Assembly: GCF_003473485.1 (NCBI RefSeq)
Contig: NC_053044.1
Location: 32,864,091 to 32,928,090 of the forward strand
Length of the DNA: 64,000 nucleotides
DNA from: Medicago truncatula
Taxonomy: Eukaryota > Streptophyta > Magnoliopsida > Fabales > Fabaceae
Direction: 5' to 3'
The notes beneath the pieces were generated by a model. That model was not told where the DNA came from. It searched no databases and saw nothing but the letters and a program-made list of their open reading frames with translations. This document shows, piece after piece, positions 31,982 to 42,950 of the stretch. Position numbers and translations under genes: made by a program. Each line of letters opens with the position of its first letter. Positions within the stretch are counted from its first letter, which is position 1.

Positions 31982-33839
31982 AAACAAAACAAAAAAATCA
32001 CCCAGCCTACTCTGAGAAGTTAGGATATACAGTGTGCATGCATATAATAGTCCTCTAAAAAAAATAGTTACCTTAGCTCGATTAGCTTAATGTAGCAATC
32101 AAAACAGCCTATTTGGTTGTCTTTTACGAACACTATGTTCCAAAAAAGAGTAGTTACAAAATGTTAGATATATATACAAGTTTGTCGGACAGATTTTCAA
32201 ACGCATGCATTCATGTTAGGAAACAAAACATGATGTGTGAGCTGTTAATTTATAGTATATTTAAAATGCAAGTAAAACAAAAACCTTATACATTGAACAA
32301 AATAAGCAAATGGTTTATAGTAAACTATGGGATTTAAATTCGAGACAAAAATACGTTGCTAGCTCATCAATTTCAGATAACAAAAATAGACGATTGCCTC
32401 CTTGCAGAGTCAGAACATGCATGTCATATGTTAATGTCACACACCTTATATATATGAGTAATTGTATTTACATATACTAATAATTACGAGAGAGAGAGAG
32501 AGATAATTATTTGATTGTAATTCGATATTCATTGATTAATGAAAGGGTGAACATTACAATCATTTATACAACACATATGCAACTAACTTGCAAAGCAAAC
32601 TAACTAACTAACTACCTTAAAAGTTGCTTAACAGTTAAACTAGCCATTATGGGTCGATAAAAACAACACTATGGATTGATTCATGTTACAAAATTTTCAA
32701 CGTTACTATCGAAACTAACTGAACCGAGCTTGAATTAAAATTCGACATTTTGAAATTTGAATGTATTTTTGAGCCAGTTTCATAACAAAGCTTAAATACT
32801 CCATGTGAAACTGTTTTGGTCAAAAAAAAAAAAAACTGATTAAACTTTTTTTCAACAAGCTTAAATATGTTTTAAACCGGTTGAAATAACATTCATGTTA
32901 GCATTTATATATTTTTTGTAAATAAATTTAAAATCATTTGATATGATGCATCGAGAGATTAACTTTGTATAATAAAAACGTTTAAGATTTTTTCTATCAC
33001 TAAAAAAGCGTTTAAGACGCTAATTTTGATCCACATTAATATTGTAACAATACTAATAAATGCACGTTTATTTTTTATTTTTTCGTATTTCACTCTGTTC
33101 ATGTTCCAACCCTTCCTTGTCCAAGCTTCAACATTTCTTCTTCCACCACCAATTCCGACGCCCCGAATCTTCTTTCCACCAAGGGGTTGCTAGAACAAAA
33201 CCCTCTCATTTTATCCATGTAATATCAAATTTCACTACTAGTCATTTGTTTTTATATGTCATTCAAAAATGATGATCTCGCCAGAATATGATGATTGTAC
33301 CACTGCCACATATGCAAATGATGCTGACTCATCAATAAAATTAGAAGACAATATTGTCAAGAGACAAAAATCAAAATCATTTAAAAAAAGGATGAGGACT
33401 AAATTTGATATAAAAAACAATTTTGTCATTCTTTCAACACCATGCATCTTCTTATTCATACTTGTTAAACCTACAAACCCATAAAAATTCAAACTCAAAA
33501 AAAGCACGAAAATTGAAACTTTATCATGAAGATGGTCAACCCAAAACTGAAACATAACATAATGAAATCAAAAAACACACAAAAAATCGTTTATCGTGTG
33601 TTCTTCATCCCCAATAGTTTAAAATTCTTGAAAAATTGTTAGTTCCAAACCCTGCTTTTGAATGATTTTGGTTCCTTGACAATTGTCTTTTTTAAACTTT
33701 TTATCGCCAAGTCAAATAAAAAAATGACGAGTCAAGTCACTTACACGAACTTCGGAAGTTCATTCACGAGATTCTAACCACATCATTGTTTTTAAGTGTC
33801 ACGTAAAAATTAGGGATCAAAAGTAATGGGATATGATAT

Positions 33840-33985
33840 TTGTAACGATAATCGGATCTTAATTCATCCTTACAAAACCGGCTTGTACGTGAAGAATTAT
33901 CTTCTCTTTATAAACTCTTCTCAAGAATGTTATATCTATCCGATGTAGGACTAAATCCATCCCACCGAGTATTGGATGCTAACAA
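33840..33985. repeat. Fossil LTR/TRIM-like dispersed repeat fragment
   Basis: Contains aattcatccttacaaaaccg then gcttgta, and further on tatctatccgatgtaggact, matching in reverse order the phrases seen at 12270-12410. Partial and decayed; probably an old LTR or TRIM fragment. Confidence 0.4.
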
Positions 33986-34252
33986 TATTACAAGAGTAAA
34001 ACGAGAACATTCTCTTGTTTAAAGACTAAGATCAAAATCCGATTAAACGACAAAAACCATAAACCTATATAACCCCATAAAAAATAACATTTGAAAGTAA
34101 GAAACTACAGTTGTTTTTCTAGACCGTGCGCTTATTTGACCAGAGACCAAATTAGAAAAATCTATGGCTGTGGGGTTACCACTCGAATTTATGTCATTTT
34201 CCACCAGTTTTGAACATCCCCAATGATAAATAAATGCAATGGTCTATTACGG

Positions 34253-34273
34253 CTTCTTCTTCTTCTTCTTCTT
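34253..34273. repeat. (TTC)n microsatellite
   Basis: Seven CTT/TTC repeats in intergenic DNA. Confidence 0.8.
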
Positions 34274-36666
34274 GCAAGCTTGGCACCAGCTGTGTAGAGT
34301 AGTTGACTACATTACAACATCAAACAATATCCCACTTGCACCTAACAAAATCACACTCTCTACTCCAAAATCTTACTAACCCATTGTCATTGGATTTCAC
34401 GACAATGTATTGTATATATACCTACGCGCATGCACTAATATATGCTTTCCACTTTTACAATGTGAGATGGATCATATTCATGGGTCAATCATTCTCATTT
34501 TTTAACCTAAAACCAAAATGATTTAATGTAACCTTGTAATATATTGTACCATGGACAAAGGTCTGAAATAATAATGTGGCAGTATATGTCATTGTCGCTA
34601 ATTAACAAAAGTCTATTGTTTGGTAAAAAAAACAAGTCTATTTGTTTTACATGCCATGTGATTTGTCTATCTTCTACTCATTATCTTAATTTTTGGATAA
34701 GGACATAATAACTTTAGGCTGAATATGATTTTACAATTTTATATTTTTATTGATAAATTATTCGGACATCGACATTGTATTTTTCGATGCATTGTAGTCT
34801 ATTTTAAACCTTGTGTGACCCTTCGCAGTTTTTTCTTTTATAAAAAGACGTCTCGTTTGGTTGAGGAAATATAAATGTTGTTTTTTGGGTTGTAGTGATA
34901 CTGATACAAACTTTCACTTCCGCTTAGCATTGATAATCTCTATCGGATAATCAGTTAAGCAGTTGGGTTCCCCCTTCTAGTGGATTTTTTTTTTCCATAC
35001 GTAAAAACTAGAAGTCAAACTTATGACCACTTGCTTAAAGATCCCAAATCTCTTATTAGATTGATCAATTTATTGTTGGTTTTTTATATATTACTTTTGA
35101 CCTCAAATTTTTTATGTAACGTGGTAATTTTCAATGCCGAAACAATAATTATAAAAGTTCACCTATTTTTTCAAATTATTGAAGAAAACCCGAATTCAAT
35201 TCCTAGATAAAATAATTATTGGTCAAGTTTTACTTACCTTTCAACTAAACTATAGATTACAAGGGCTCGTTCCCGGAGGAACCAAAGGATAACAAAAAAA
35301 AAATGTTCACCTTATTTTACTTTAAAAAATCAAAAATGAAATTTGCTTTTAGAACTATTAATATAAAACAAATAAATAAATGATATTTTTTTCAAATTGA
35401 TTAAACATGCTTTATCTTATCATTTTTTTTCATAGTAAGTTTTTTCCTTTATGATTTTATTTTATTATTACTTCGACTCTCTTCAAATTTTCACCTCCTG
35501 TATCAAATTATATTTATTTATTTAAGAAATTTGTGATTTTCGTAAAAGCAATAATAGGGTATCAGGGTCTACAATTTTTTTACTATATAACCAAAAAAAT
35601 ATGTCTTTTAGTGATAGGAAAATCCATCAGCAGAATATATTAATCTGTACAAAATAGACAACATAACCACATCAAATTTTATACATTACACTTACATGTA
35701 TGAGCAATTGATGTAGCAACAAATATGTATATGATTTATTCTCTTGACAAAAAAATAGATTTATTCAAAAACAATATTAAATGCGACGCCGTTGCTAACT
35801 GATAAAAAGCATGTGTAGATACATTGTATATTTCCTCTAGTGTTTAGAAATTTGACAAAGAATGAACATGTCAAGCCAACAAACATTTCCATTTGAAACA
35901 GAACACGTACATATTCCAAATTAAAGTTTTAAATTTATTAAATTGTTTTTCTATACAATTTCATTGCTGAAATTGTAACTATCAGTTTAACAATTCTCAT
36001 GTTAAGTTCTATGAGGAAGTCAATGTCGTAGTTCATATCTTAGCAACGGTAGCGACGTTAACCCCTAGCCCTCAACCATGATTTTCCTACATGTATTTAC
36101 TCCTTTATTATTAATGAAATGAATTCATTGTTTTTGGGTAAAATAATGACCTTTTTGATCAACTTGGTACAATTTCAGGAACTAAATTGCTAATGGCATT
36201 ATAAAAATCAAAGACATAGTTTGAGTGATGATTAAAATTTCAAAGAAAAAAAAAATCTTCATTTACTCCTTCCAATGTAGTACTATAAATCTAAAGAGAT
36301 ATCCATTTACATATAAGTGTATGTAAATGAAAAAATAACGATTTTGTGAGTGTAGTTCAGATAATAAAAAATAGAGATATTGGATATGTTGGGGAATTAG
36401 TTAAACTTGCAATACTTATCTTTATAGTATTAATCTGTCGGTTTCCTCGCTACTATATTAAAAACATTATGAAAAAGTTATGTATATGGTCTTTAAGTTT
36501 GACCATGAAGGTCCTTTAAGTTTGACCATTTTCATGGATTAGTGTTAATGTTTTTAATCAGCCCTTTGTAACTTTTGGATTGCATTGGTTATCTTTTTAA
36601 CAAGTTTGGTTAAGAAAACGCGTCATAACTTAATTTTGAAATGATTCACATAGACATGTCAAATTC

Positions 36667-36753
36667 GTCCTCGTGAGTTTAGTTCAGTTTGTAAGAGTAA
36701 TACATAATATATGCAAGGTATAGGGTTCGAACCACGGACACCACAGAAAAAAA
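36667..36753 (+). mobile_element. Very short tRNA-derived SINE with direct repeats
   Basis: Starts GTCCTCGTGAGTTTAGTTCA then GTTTGTAAGAG (box A, diverged), has TAGGGTTCGAACCACGG (box B), then CACCACAG and an A-run. Flanked by ATGTCAAAT at 36656-36664 and 36754-36762 (the match extends with one mismatch). Same family as 29259-29345 in the opposite orientation. Confidence 0.75.
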
Positions 36754-37278
36754 ATGTCAAATCCATCAATTTTCGCTCTCATTAACTTTTTAAAATTAAA
36801 ATTCCTTAATTTTAAATTTAAATTCCTAATTCTAAAAACATAATAATCAAAGTACCTAATATTTTGCAACAATGTCTACTATCTATAGTTTGATAGTATT
36901 ATGAATGTGCATCCGAAAGTTGTTTATTTCTAGTTTTGGAATAAAATTTGTGGTTCATATAAACGATTTAAAGATCAAATTTAAAGGACCGCCGATGTAA
37001 TTTTGACCGGAATAAATAGGGTAGCAAGCTGTGAAGAAAGGGACACAATCATACGACACATGGCCATTCACATAAATGAAATTACAAAATCATTAACTAA
37101 GACACACCTTCCAAATTGAATAAGGTATGATCACAAGATGTGTAGAGATCTGTGTTTATGTCTTTGCTAAAGAATAATAATATGATCCACCCCACCCCAC
37201 CCCCAACCGAACAAAACGCGTCTTCTTTTGTTTCCTTCCTCTCTTTTCTTTCCTCCCCATTCCACTCCACTTTTTCCC

Positions 37279-37288
37279 TTATATAAAT
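37279..37288 (+). promoter_or_regulatory. TATA box of the aspartyl protease
   Basis: TTATATAAAT lies about 107 bases before the first ATG and follows a C/CA-rich tract (ccaccccaccccacccccaa). An A/C-rich leader of about 75 bases then precedes the coding region, a typical plant core promoter. Confidence 0.6.
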
Positions 37289-37394
37289 CACAACCCAACA
37301 CAGCATAACCAAAACCTCAACCCCTCAAAAAAACACAACCATAACCTTAACCACTTCAAAAACAAAACACACTCACTCTCTCTCTACAATAACC

Positions 37395-38726
37395 ATGTTA
37401 TTGTTCCAACATTGCAAAAACAAAAACAAAATGTATCTCTTTCTCGTTGTTCTCTTCTTCTCTATCAACCCTTCTCAACAAACAAACTCACTCTCACTCT
37501 CTTTTCCTCTAACATCACTCTCTCTCTCCAATGACACAACCTCAAAAATGCTATACACATCTCAACTATTTTCAACAACAAAAAAACCCAACAACCCACA
37601 AAACAAAACACCTTCATATAACTACAAATTTTCCTTCAAATATTCGATGGCTCTCATCATTAACCTCCCCATTGGAACACCACCTCAAACTCAACCAATG
37701 GTGTTGGACACTGGTAGCCAACTTTCATGGATTCAGTGTCACAAAAAACAACCTCCAACAGCATCCTTTGATCCTTCTCTCTCTTCAACTTTCTCTATCC
37801 TCCCTTGTACTCACCCTCTCTGTAAACCACGAATTCCCGATTTTACCCTCCCAACTTCTTGTGACCAAAACCGTCTCTGCCACTATTCCTATTTTTACGC
37901 AGACGGCACTTATGCTGAGGGTAATCTCGTCAGAGAAAAATTCACATTCTCACGTTCCGTTTCTACCCCTCCTTTAATCTTGGGCTGTGCTACAGAATCC
38001 ACTGACCCTAGGGGTATTTTAGGAATGAATCTTGGTCGTTTATCCTTTGCTAAACAATCCAAAATTACTAAATTCTCCTATTGTGTACCTCCACGTCAAA
38101 CTCGACCCGGTTTTACTCCAACCGGATCGTTTTATCTAGGTAACAACCCGAGTTCCAAGGGGTTTAAGTACGTCGGCATGATGACTTCTTCTCGTCAACG
38201 CATGCCGAATTTTGACCCCTTGGCTTATACCATCCCGATGGTCGGGATAAGAATTGCCGGTAAGAAATTAAATATTTCACCGGCAGTTTTTCGGGCCGAC
38301 GCAGGCGGATCAGGTCAAACCATGATTGATTCCGGATCAGAATTTACTTATTTAGTTAGTGAAGCTTATGATAAAGTGCGGGCTCAAGTAGTTAGAGCTG
38401 TGGGGCCCAGATTAAAGAAGGGTTACGTGTACGGTGGAGTAGCTGACATGTGTTTTGACAGTGTAAAAGCAGTTGAAATCGGACGGCTGATAGGTGAGAT
38501 GGTCTTTGAATTTGAAAGAGGTGTGGAGGTTGTGATTCCAAAGGAAAGAGTACTTGCTGACGTGGGTGGTGGGGTCCACTGTGTTGGGATTGGAAGTTCA
38601 GATAAATTAGGTGCTGCAAGTAATATTATTGGAAACTTTCATCAACAAAATCTATGGGTGGAATTTGATCTTGTGAGGCGTAGGGTGGGGTTTGGTAAGG
38701 CTGATTGTAGCAGATTAGTGAAGTAG
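37395..38726 (+). CDS. A1-family aspartyl protease, plant atypical type
   Basis: A pepsin-fold endopeptidase predicted to enter the secretory pathway. 443 aa from the first ATG and intronless. The hydrophobic signal MYLFLVVLFFS begins at residue 13, so translation may really start at 37431. Catalytic motifs are DTGS (Asp105) and DSGS (Asp312), with the flap tyrosine in YFYADGTY (Tyr168). There is no plant-specific saposin-like insert, so it belongs to the Cys-rich nepenthesin-like or atypical group. The sequence strongly resembles, from memory, the Arabidopsis protein of locus At5g37540 (shared IPDFTLPTSCD, LGAASNIIG, HQQNLWVEFD). Substrate unknown. The gene looks intact, with both Asp residues present and a conserved C-terminus. 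Confidence 0.92.
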   Translation: MLLFQHCKNKNKMYLFLVVLFFSINPSQQTNSLSLSFPLTSLSLSNDTTSKMLYTSQLFSTTKKPNNPQNKTPSYNYKFSFKYSMALIINLPIGTPPQTQPMVLDTGSQLSWIQCHKKQPPTASFDPSLSSTFSILPCTHPLCKPRIPDFTLPTSCDQNRLCHYSYFYADGTYAEGNLVREKFTFSRSVSTPPLILGCATESTDPRGILGMNLGRLSFAKQSKITKFSYCVPPRQTRPGFTPTGSFYLGNNPSSKGFKYVGMMTSSRQRMPNFDPLAYTIPMVGIRIAGKKLNISPAVFRADAGGSGQTMIDSGSEFTYLVSEAYDKVRAQVVRAVGPRLKKGYVYGGVADMCFDSVKAVEIGRLIGEMVFEFERGVEVVIPKERVLADVGGGVHCVGIGSSDKLGAASNIIGNFHQQNLWVEFDLVRRRVGFGKADCSRLVK

Positions 38727-40954
38727 AGATGAAGAGTGATTCAGTACGGAGTCGTGTATTGTGGTTTATCGTGTGTCGGTAGTGGTTGAGTAGGTTTGAT
38801 TTTTTTTGTACGGAGGGAAAAAATATCTGATTTGTGTGGTCAGTGATCATCTTAGTGATGATGAGATCTAACGGTTCATGATGATACACGTGTGTAAACG
38901 ACAAGTTTACGTTTGATGCTAAGATGTGGGGCATTTCTTTTGCAACATGAGTCAAAGCTGCTATAAGTAATTATTATTAGTTAACCATGTACACTAATGT
39001 GAATTTATGAGATTTATGTATATACGAGAATTAGAGATTATATTATTCATCATAATATAATATTAATGTTACTATTTTTTTAATCTTTAATATTACTATA
39101 TATAGAATGTGAAATTCTTGTTTGTACCTTATTAAGTTGTGCAAATAATGTGATTTTTATGTTTAATGTTTAATTACATTAGTTGCATGTGTTTACAAAT
39201 TCTTTCTCGATTACTATATATGGGTTGGTTTTTAGAGGCTTGAACTATACTACTAATACTATGAATGTTGCCACTCTTGGTCGGTTATGCATAATGCCAA
39301 CAAAAACAAATGTTGGCTATGCATGTCATGCATGCACATCGATTAAAGTTTTCATTAATTTGATTTAACTTTTTTTTTTTCTTAAAACCAAAATATTATT
39401 AATGAAAAGTTAAGGGGTGCTTTAACATACAACATGGATTAATTGCGAATAATAAGTAGCGAGATTATTAAACCGAGAGTTGAAAACATAACAGCTCTTG
39501 GGAGGAAAAAGGTAGGAAAACCATAACCTTTGAAATTATCATTTCTCATTATTTATTTTTGCGAGAAACTTCTTGTTTCACATAAGAGTAATTGAATTCA
39601 AAATATAAAAAATAAGAGTAATTGAATGATATTTTTGAAATGTTAGTAATTAATTTTGACTTTGGTAAAATGTTCTAAACACCTCGAGTCTACATTATAT
39701 TTTTTCCTCTAAAAACACTTTGTATTTTTAGGTATTGTTCACTTTAAATTTTTTAGGAACTCTTGTAGTTTTGTCCTTCAAGACATTTCGTTGAGTTGAG
39801 AAATATAAATGTTGTGTATAACTACTCATTTTTAGTACAAAGAAAGAATTGTTATTGATCTCGATTCTCAAGAATTATAATTAACTGACATTAAAGTTAA
39901 TTACAATCAATTTTTTATTGGTTGTACTTAAATTATTCTTTATTTTTTAAAATAGTAATAAATGACTATATATTTTTTGGTCAAGTAACCTATATATTTA
40001 AGCGATACATAAACATAAGAAATTGATGTACTGAATTTTTTTTTTCAAAAATAATCATCTAAAAAAGTTGTGCTGGTATATAGTATTTCTCTATGTCATG
40101 TTTGAAAAAATAATAATAAACACACTTACTAGTAATTTTAAAGAGTGAATTTATATTTAGAGGATGGATAGTTGTAACTAGGGATGAATGAGTAAAAGGA
40201 TGGAAAAATTATGATCTGTTTGGACATGGAACTCCTAAAACCTCACAACTCAAAAGGCAAAGTTTGATTACTAGAAACAAAGTGAGAATGAAATGATGAT
40301 GAAAAAGAAGTTACGTCACAGTCACATTGGTAGAAGTAATAGTTATAGTTATTGGAGCCAGCTGTGACATAAAAATGTGGAGCAGACTTCCCTTTCACTT
40401 TGAGGGTTTTGCGGGGTTTTAAACCCCTCAATCGAGAAAGTTTGATCCCAACGCAATGCAATGCATATGCCATGTTTGGGTTCGAAAGCAGTAAAGCTAA
40501 AGAGATTTTTCTGTAGAGAGAAATGATGTCCACAATAATTTACAGCTATCCACAGCTCACAAAAAAGATGCCATAAGCATGGTTATACTTATAATTTATA
40601 AACACTGCCGTCTTCCTTGAAAAGGCGAATTGCATTGATCGAGAAGAATTCAAACTTCAAACTCAAACGGTAAAATAGATTTTGAATACCAAAATAGAAA
40701 CGTTGATAGTACTAAGTGATTTGTTTATTTTTTAACCGACTTTGCTAACCACGCCTTAAGAAAAGAATGTATTAGTAGAAATTTTATTTTGGAAATGCAA
40801 ATTTTTATCTCTCTAATAGCAATAGTTACACAACTTTTTGTTGTAAAGTTACTTATTTCATATTTTAATCAATGTCTCAAGAACACTCGTTAGCATTTTC
40901 CTTTTTTAATTAATTAAATTTGTAAAGTTACTTAGTTTTTTTTGATTAATTAAT

Positions 40955-41104
40955 TACTCCATCCGGACACATTTATAAGGAAAAAATTATTTTTTAGATT
41001 TATTTGATATTTAATGTATTTAGTCTATATATAAACCAAATACATTATGTATTCAATGAACCTAAAAAATATATTTTTTCTTATAAATGTGAATGTAGGT
41101 AGTA
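40955..41104. mobile_element. Short palindromic MITE, 'TTGATGTATTTGAT' family
   Basis: The left end tactccatccggacacattt then ataagg is mirrored from the right by tactacctacattcacattt then ataag. The interior ttttttagatttatttgata is mirrored by ttttttaggttcattgaata. 150 bp, TA borders, non-coding. Confidence 0.8.
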
Positions 41105-41664
41105 TTTCTAAGAGTGAATGTGTTATATATAATATGATATGTGTTTGAATACAAATCAAGGATTCATAAATTAACAAAAGTTTAGCGTGTTGGTCACCGA
41201 CGTCCGACACAAATCAAGGGTGTCATTAATTGGCTTAATTGTGGACGGTAACTAAGGGTGAGAAGAGGTCAGGAGGTCCGACAGGGGCCTACAACATAAC
41301 CTATTTAAAGCCTAATTCGGCCTAGTTCGTTTAATAAAAATGACAGACTCTAACTTTTTATAAAGCCTATTTGATTAAACAGGTCAAGCTAAGGCTTACA
41401 AAAAAGCCTATTAAGCCTGTCAGACCGGACTATTAAACTTTTTAAATATAAATTATCGTCCATTATTGATATTGTAAAGTTTTTTTTTCTTTCATAAACT
41501 CAAGTATTCATATGAGTTGGTTATTTAGTAGCATATATATTAATGTGATTAGACATTCATAAGATTTCGTTATTTAATAGCATACTTATTCATGTGCTTT
41601 ATGTCTTCATAAGTTTTGGCCTATTTAGTAGTAGTCTTATAGGTGTTGTTAGATCTTAGTGTAA

Positions 41665-42265
41665 AATAGGTTTTCAGGCTTCATCAGATCTTTAAAAGGT
41701 CAGATCAAACCTTGAAAATTAACCTATGACGGATAATAGGTCATACTCAATCCTATAATCCAGGCTTAGGTAATACAAAGTGCAGCTCAGCCTAGCCCAT
41801 TTTCATCCCTAATGGTAACTTAATATTTGGGAATGCATATGATATAGTCTTTTATAAATAATGTCAACTTTTTTAGGGTTTCGAGGGTTTTGGGACCTTT
41901 CCCCTTGTCAAACCCAAACCTAAAGTTGGGGTATGGTCTCTGTTGAATAATTTATCCTTAGTTTTAAATAGGCTTTTAGACTTCATTAGACTTTCAAAAA
42001 GGCCAGATCAGACCTTAAAAATGAACTTATGACGGATAATAAGTCATACTTAGGCCTATAATTTTTGAAGTATGTCAGGCTTAGGCCTTACAAAGCCCGA
42101 CCTAGCCTAGCCTATTTCCACCATAATGGTAACTTAATATTTAAGAAATACATATGGTATAGTCTTCTATAAATAATGTCCATTTTTTAGGGTTTCGAGG
42201 GTTTTGAGGCCTTTCCCCTTGTCAAACCCAAACCTAAATTTAGGGTATGGTCTATGTCGAATATT
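41665..42265. repeat. Two direct copies of a ~300-bp repeat unit
   Basis: Unit 1 (about 41665-41955) and unit 2 (about 41965-42265) share, in order, gacttcat..aga, aggtcagatca, atgacggataata, caggcttaggt, cctagccta, aatggtaacttaatattt, tagggtttcgagggttttg and ctttccccttgtcaaaccca. Overall similarity looks near 85%. Related sequence (gtccgacaggggcctacaac) precedes at about 41250-41450. Non-coding. Confidence 0.75.
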
Positions 42266-42818
42266 CTCTCCTGATTGGCAATGAATGGATGATGTACGGA
42301 GAAATAATATGTATTTTGCCTTATATGGAATAAGCCTTTTTTTTTCTTTCAGTTGGTGCCTTTTTTGGTCGATCGAGTATTGGTCGAAGACACAGAGAGG
42401 CGAAGACCAAAGATAGTCTTAGCTCCACAAGTCAAGTCCTTATGCATGTAAGAGTCCGACCTATGTTGGATGCGGTCGATCTTTTCCTAGACCTCCTTGT
42501 TGGTTGTATTAAACTTCTTTGGTCGAGTCATTCGGTGCAAAACATAAGGTACCGAACATAGTCCTTCAGTGTTGACTCTAAAGGATGAAGGCGGCCTTAC
42601 ATGCCGTTGATATTTATCTTAGTTGATGCCAAGAGGTTTAGGTTGTAATTTTGTTTGTTTTCTCCATTGATTAAAAAAGCACTTGTGTCATTTTAGACTT
42701 TTTTTTTTTTTACACAAAATGAAGAAAAATTGTAAATAAATGAAAGAGTAACAATTTTGTAAAATTATTTTAATTAACTATTGAATGTTGATCACTTTGA
42801 TATATATGTACATGTACT

Positions 42819-42950
42819 ATTTTTTTCTTCAAATAATTTAGTGGTTATAATTCATTTTTTAAGATGAATAAATCAGGTTTCAGGGTTTGAACTCTGACTA
42901 TACATATAAAAATGTATTGTCTCTACCAATTGAGTTGTGCTCGTGGGGAC
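42819..42950 (-). mobile_element. tRNA-derived SINE
   Basis: On the minus strand it starts GTCCCCACGAGCACAACTCA then ATTGGTAGAGACA (box A), has GAGTTCAAACCCTGA (box B), and a longer tail through cttaaaaaatgaattataac and cactaaattattt. Exact target duplications are not found; tacatgtact and tacatatgtgtact at the ends are only similar. Confidence 0.6.

Larger units (their letters stand above)
25006..37394. other. 12-kb gene-poor interval with a tRNA and small elements
   Basis: Apart from the tRNA-Val and the mobile elements listed separately, I see no convincing protein gene. Short open frames here lack homology, codon bias and splice context. The DNA is strongly AT-rich. A locally more GC-rich segment at 28590-28810 is discussed as a finding. 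The last ~400 bases are the promoter of the aspartyl protease. Confidence 0.6.

Noticed and set aside
39366-39540. T-run followed by possible LINE 3' end on the minus strand
   Set aside because: A poly(A)-like tract is present, but I found neither a recognisable LINE frame nor flanking duplications.
40243-40533. 96-codon minus-strand frame beginning MDIISLYRKISLALLLSNPN
   Set aside because: No recognised motif, no splice or promoter context, and the surrounding DNA is repeat-rich. A chance frame is more likely; conservation would be needed to accept it.
42330-42660. Segment with repeated 'ggtcga' phrases (ttggtcgatcgagtattggt)
   Set aside because: Looks repeat-derived, but I could not find terminal repeats or a coding match to name a family.
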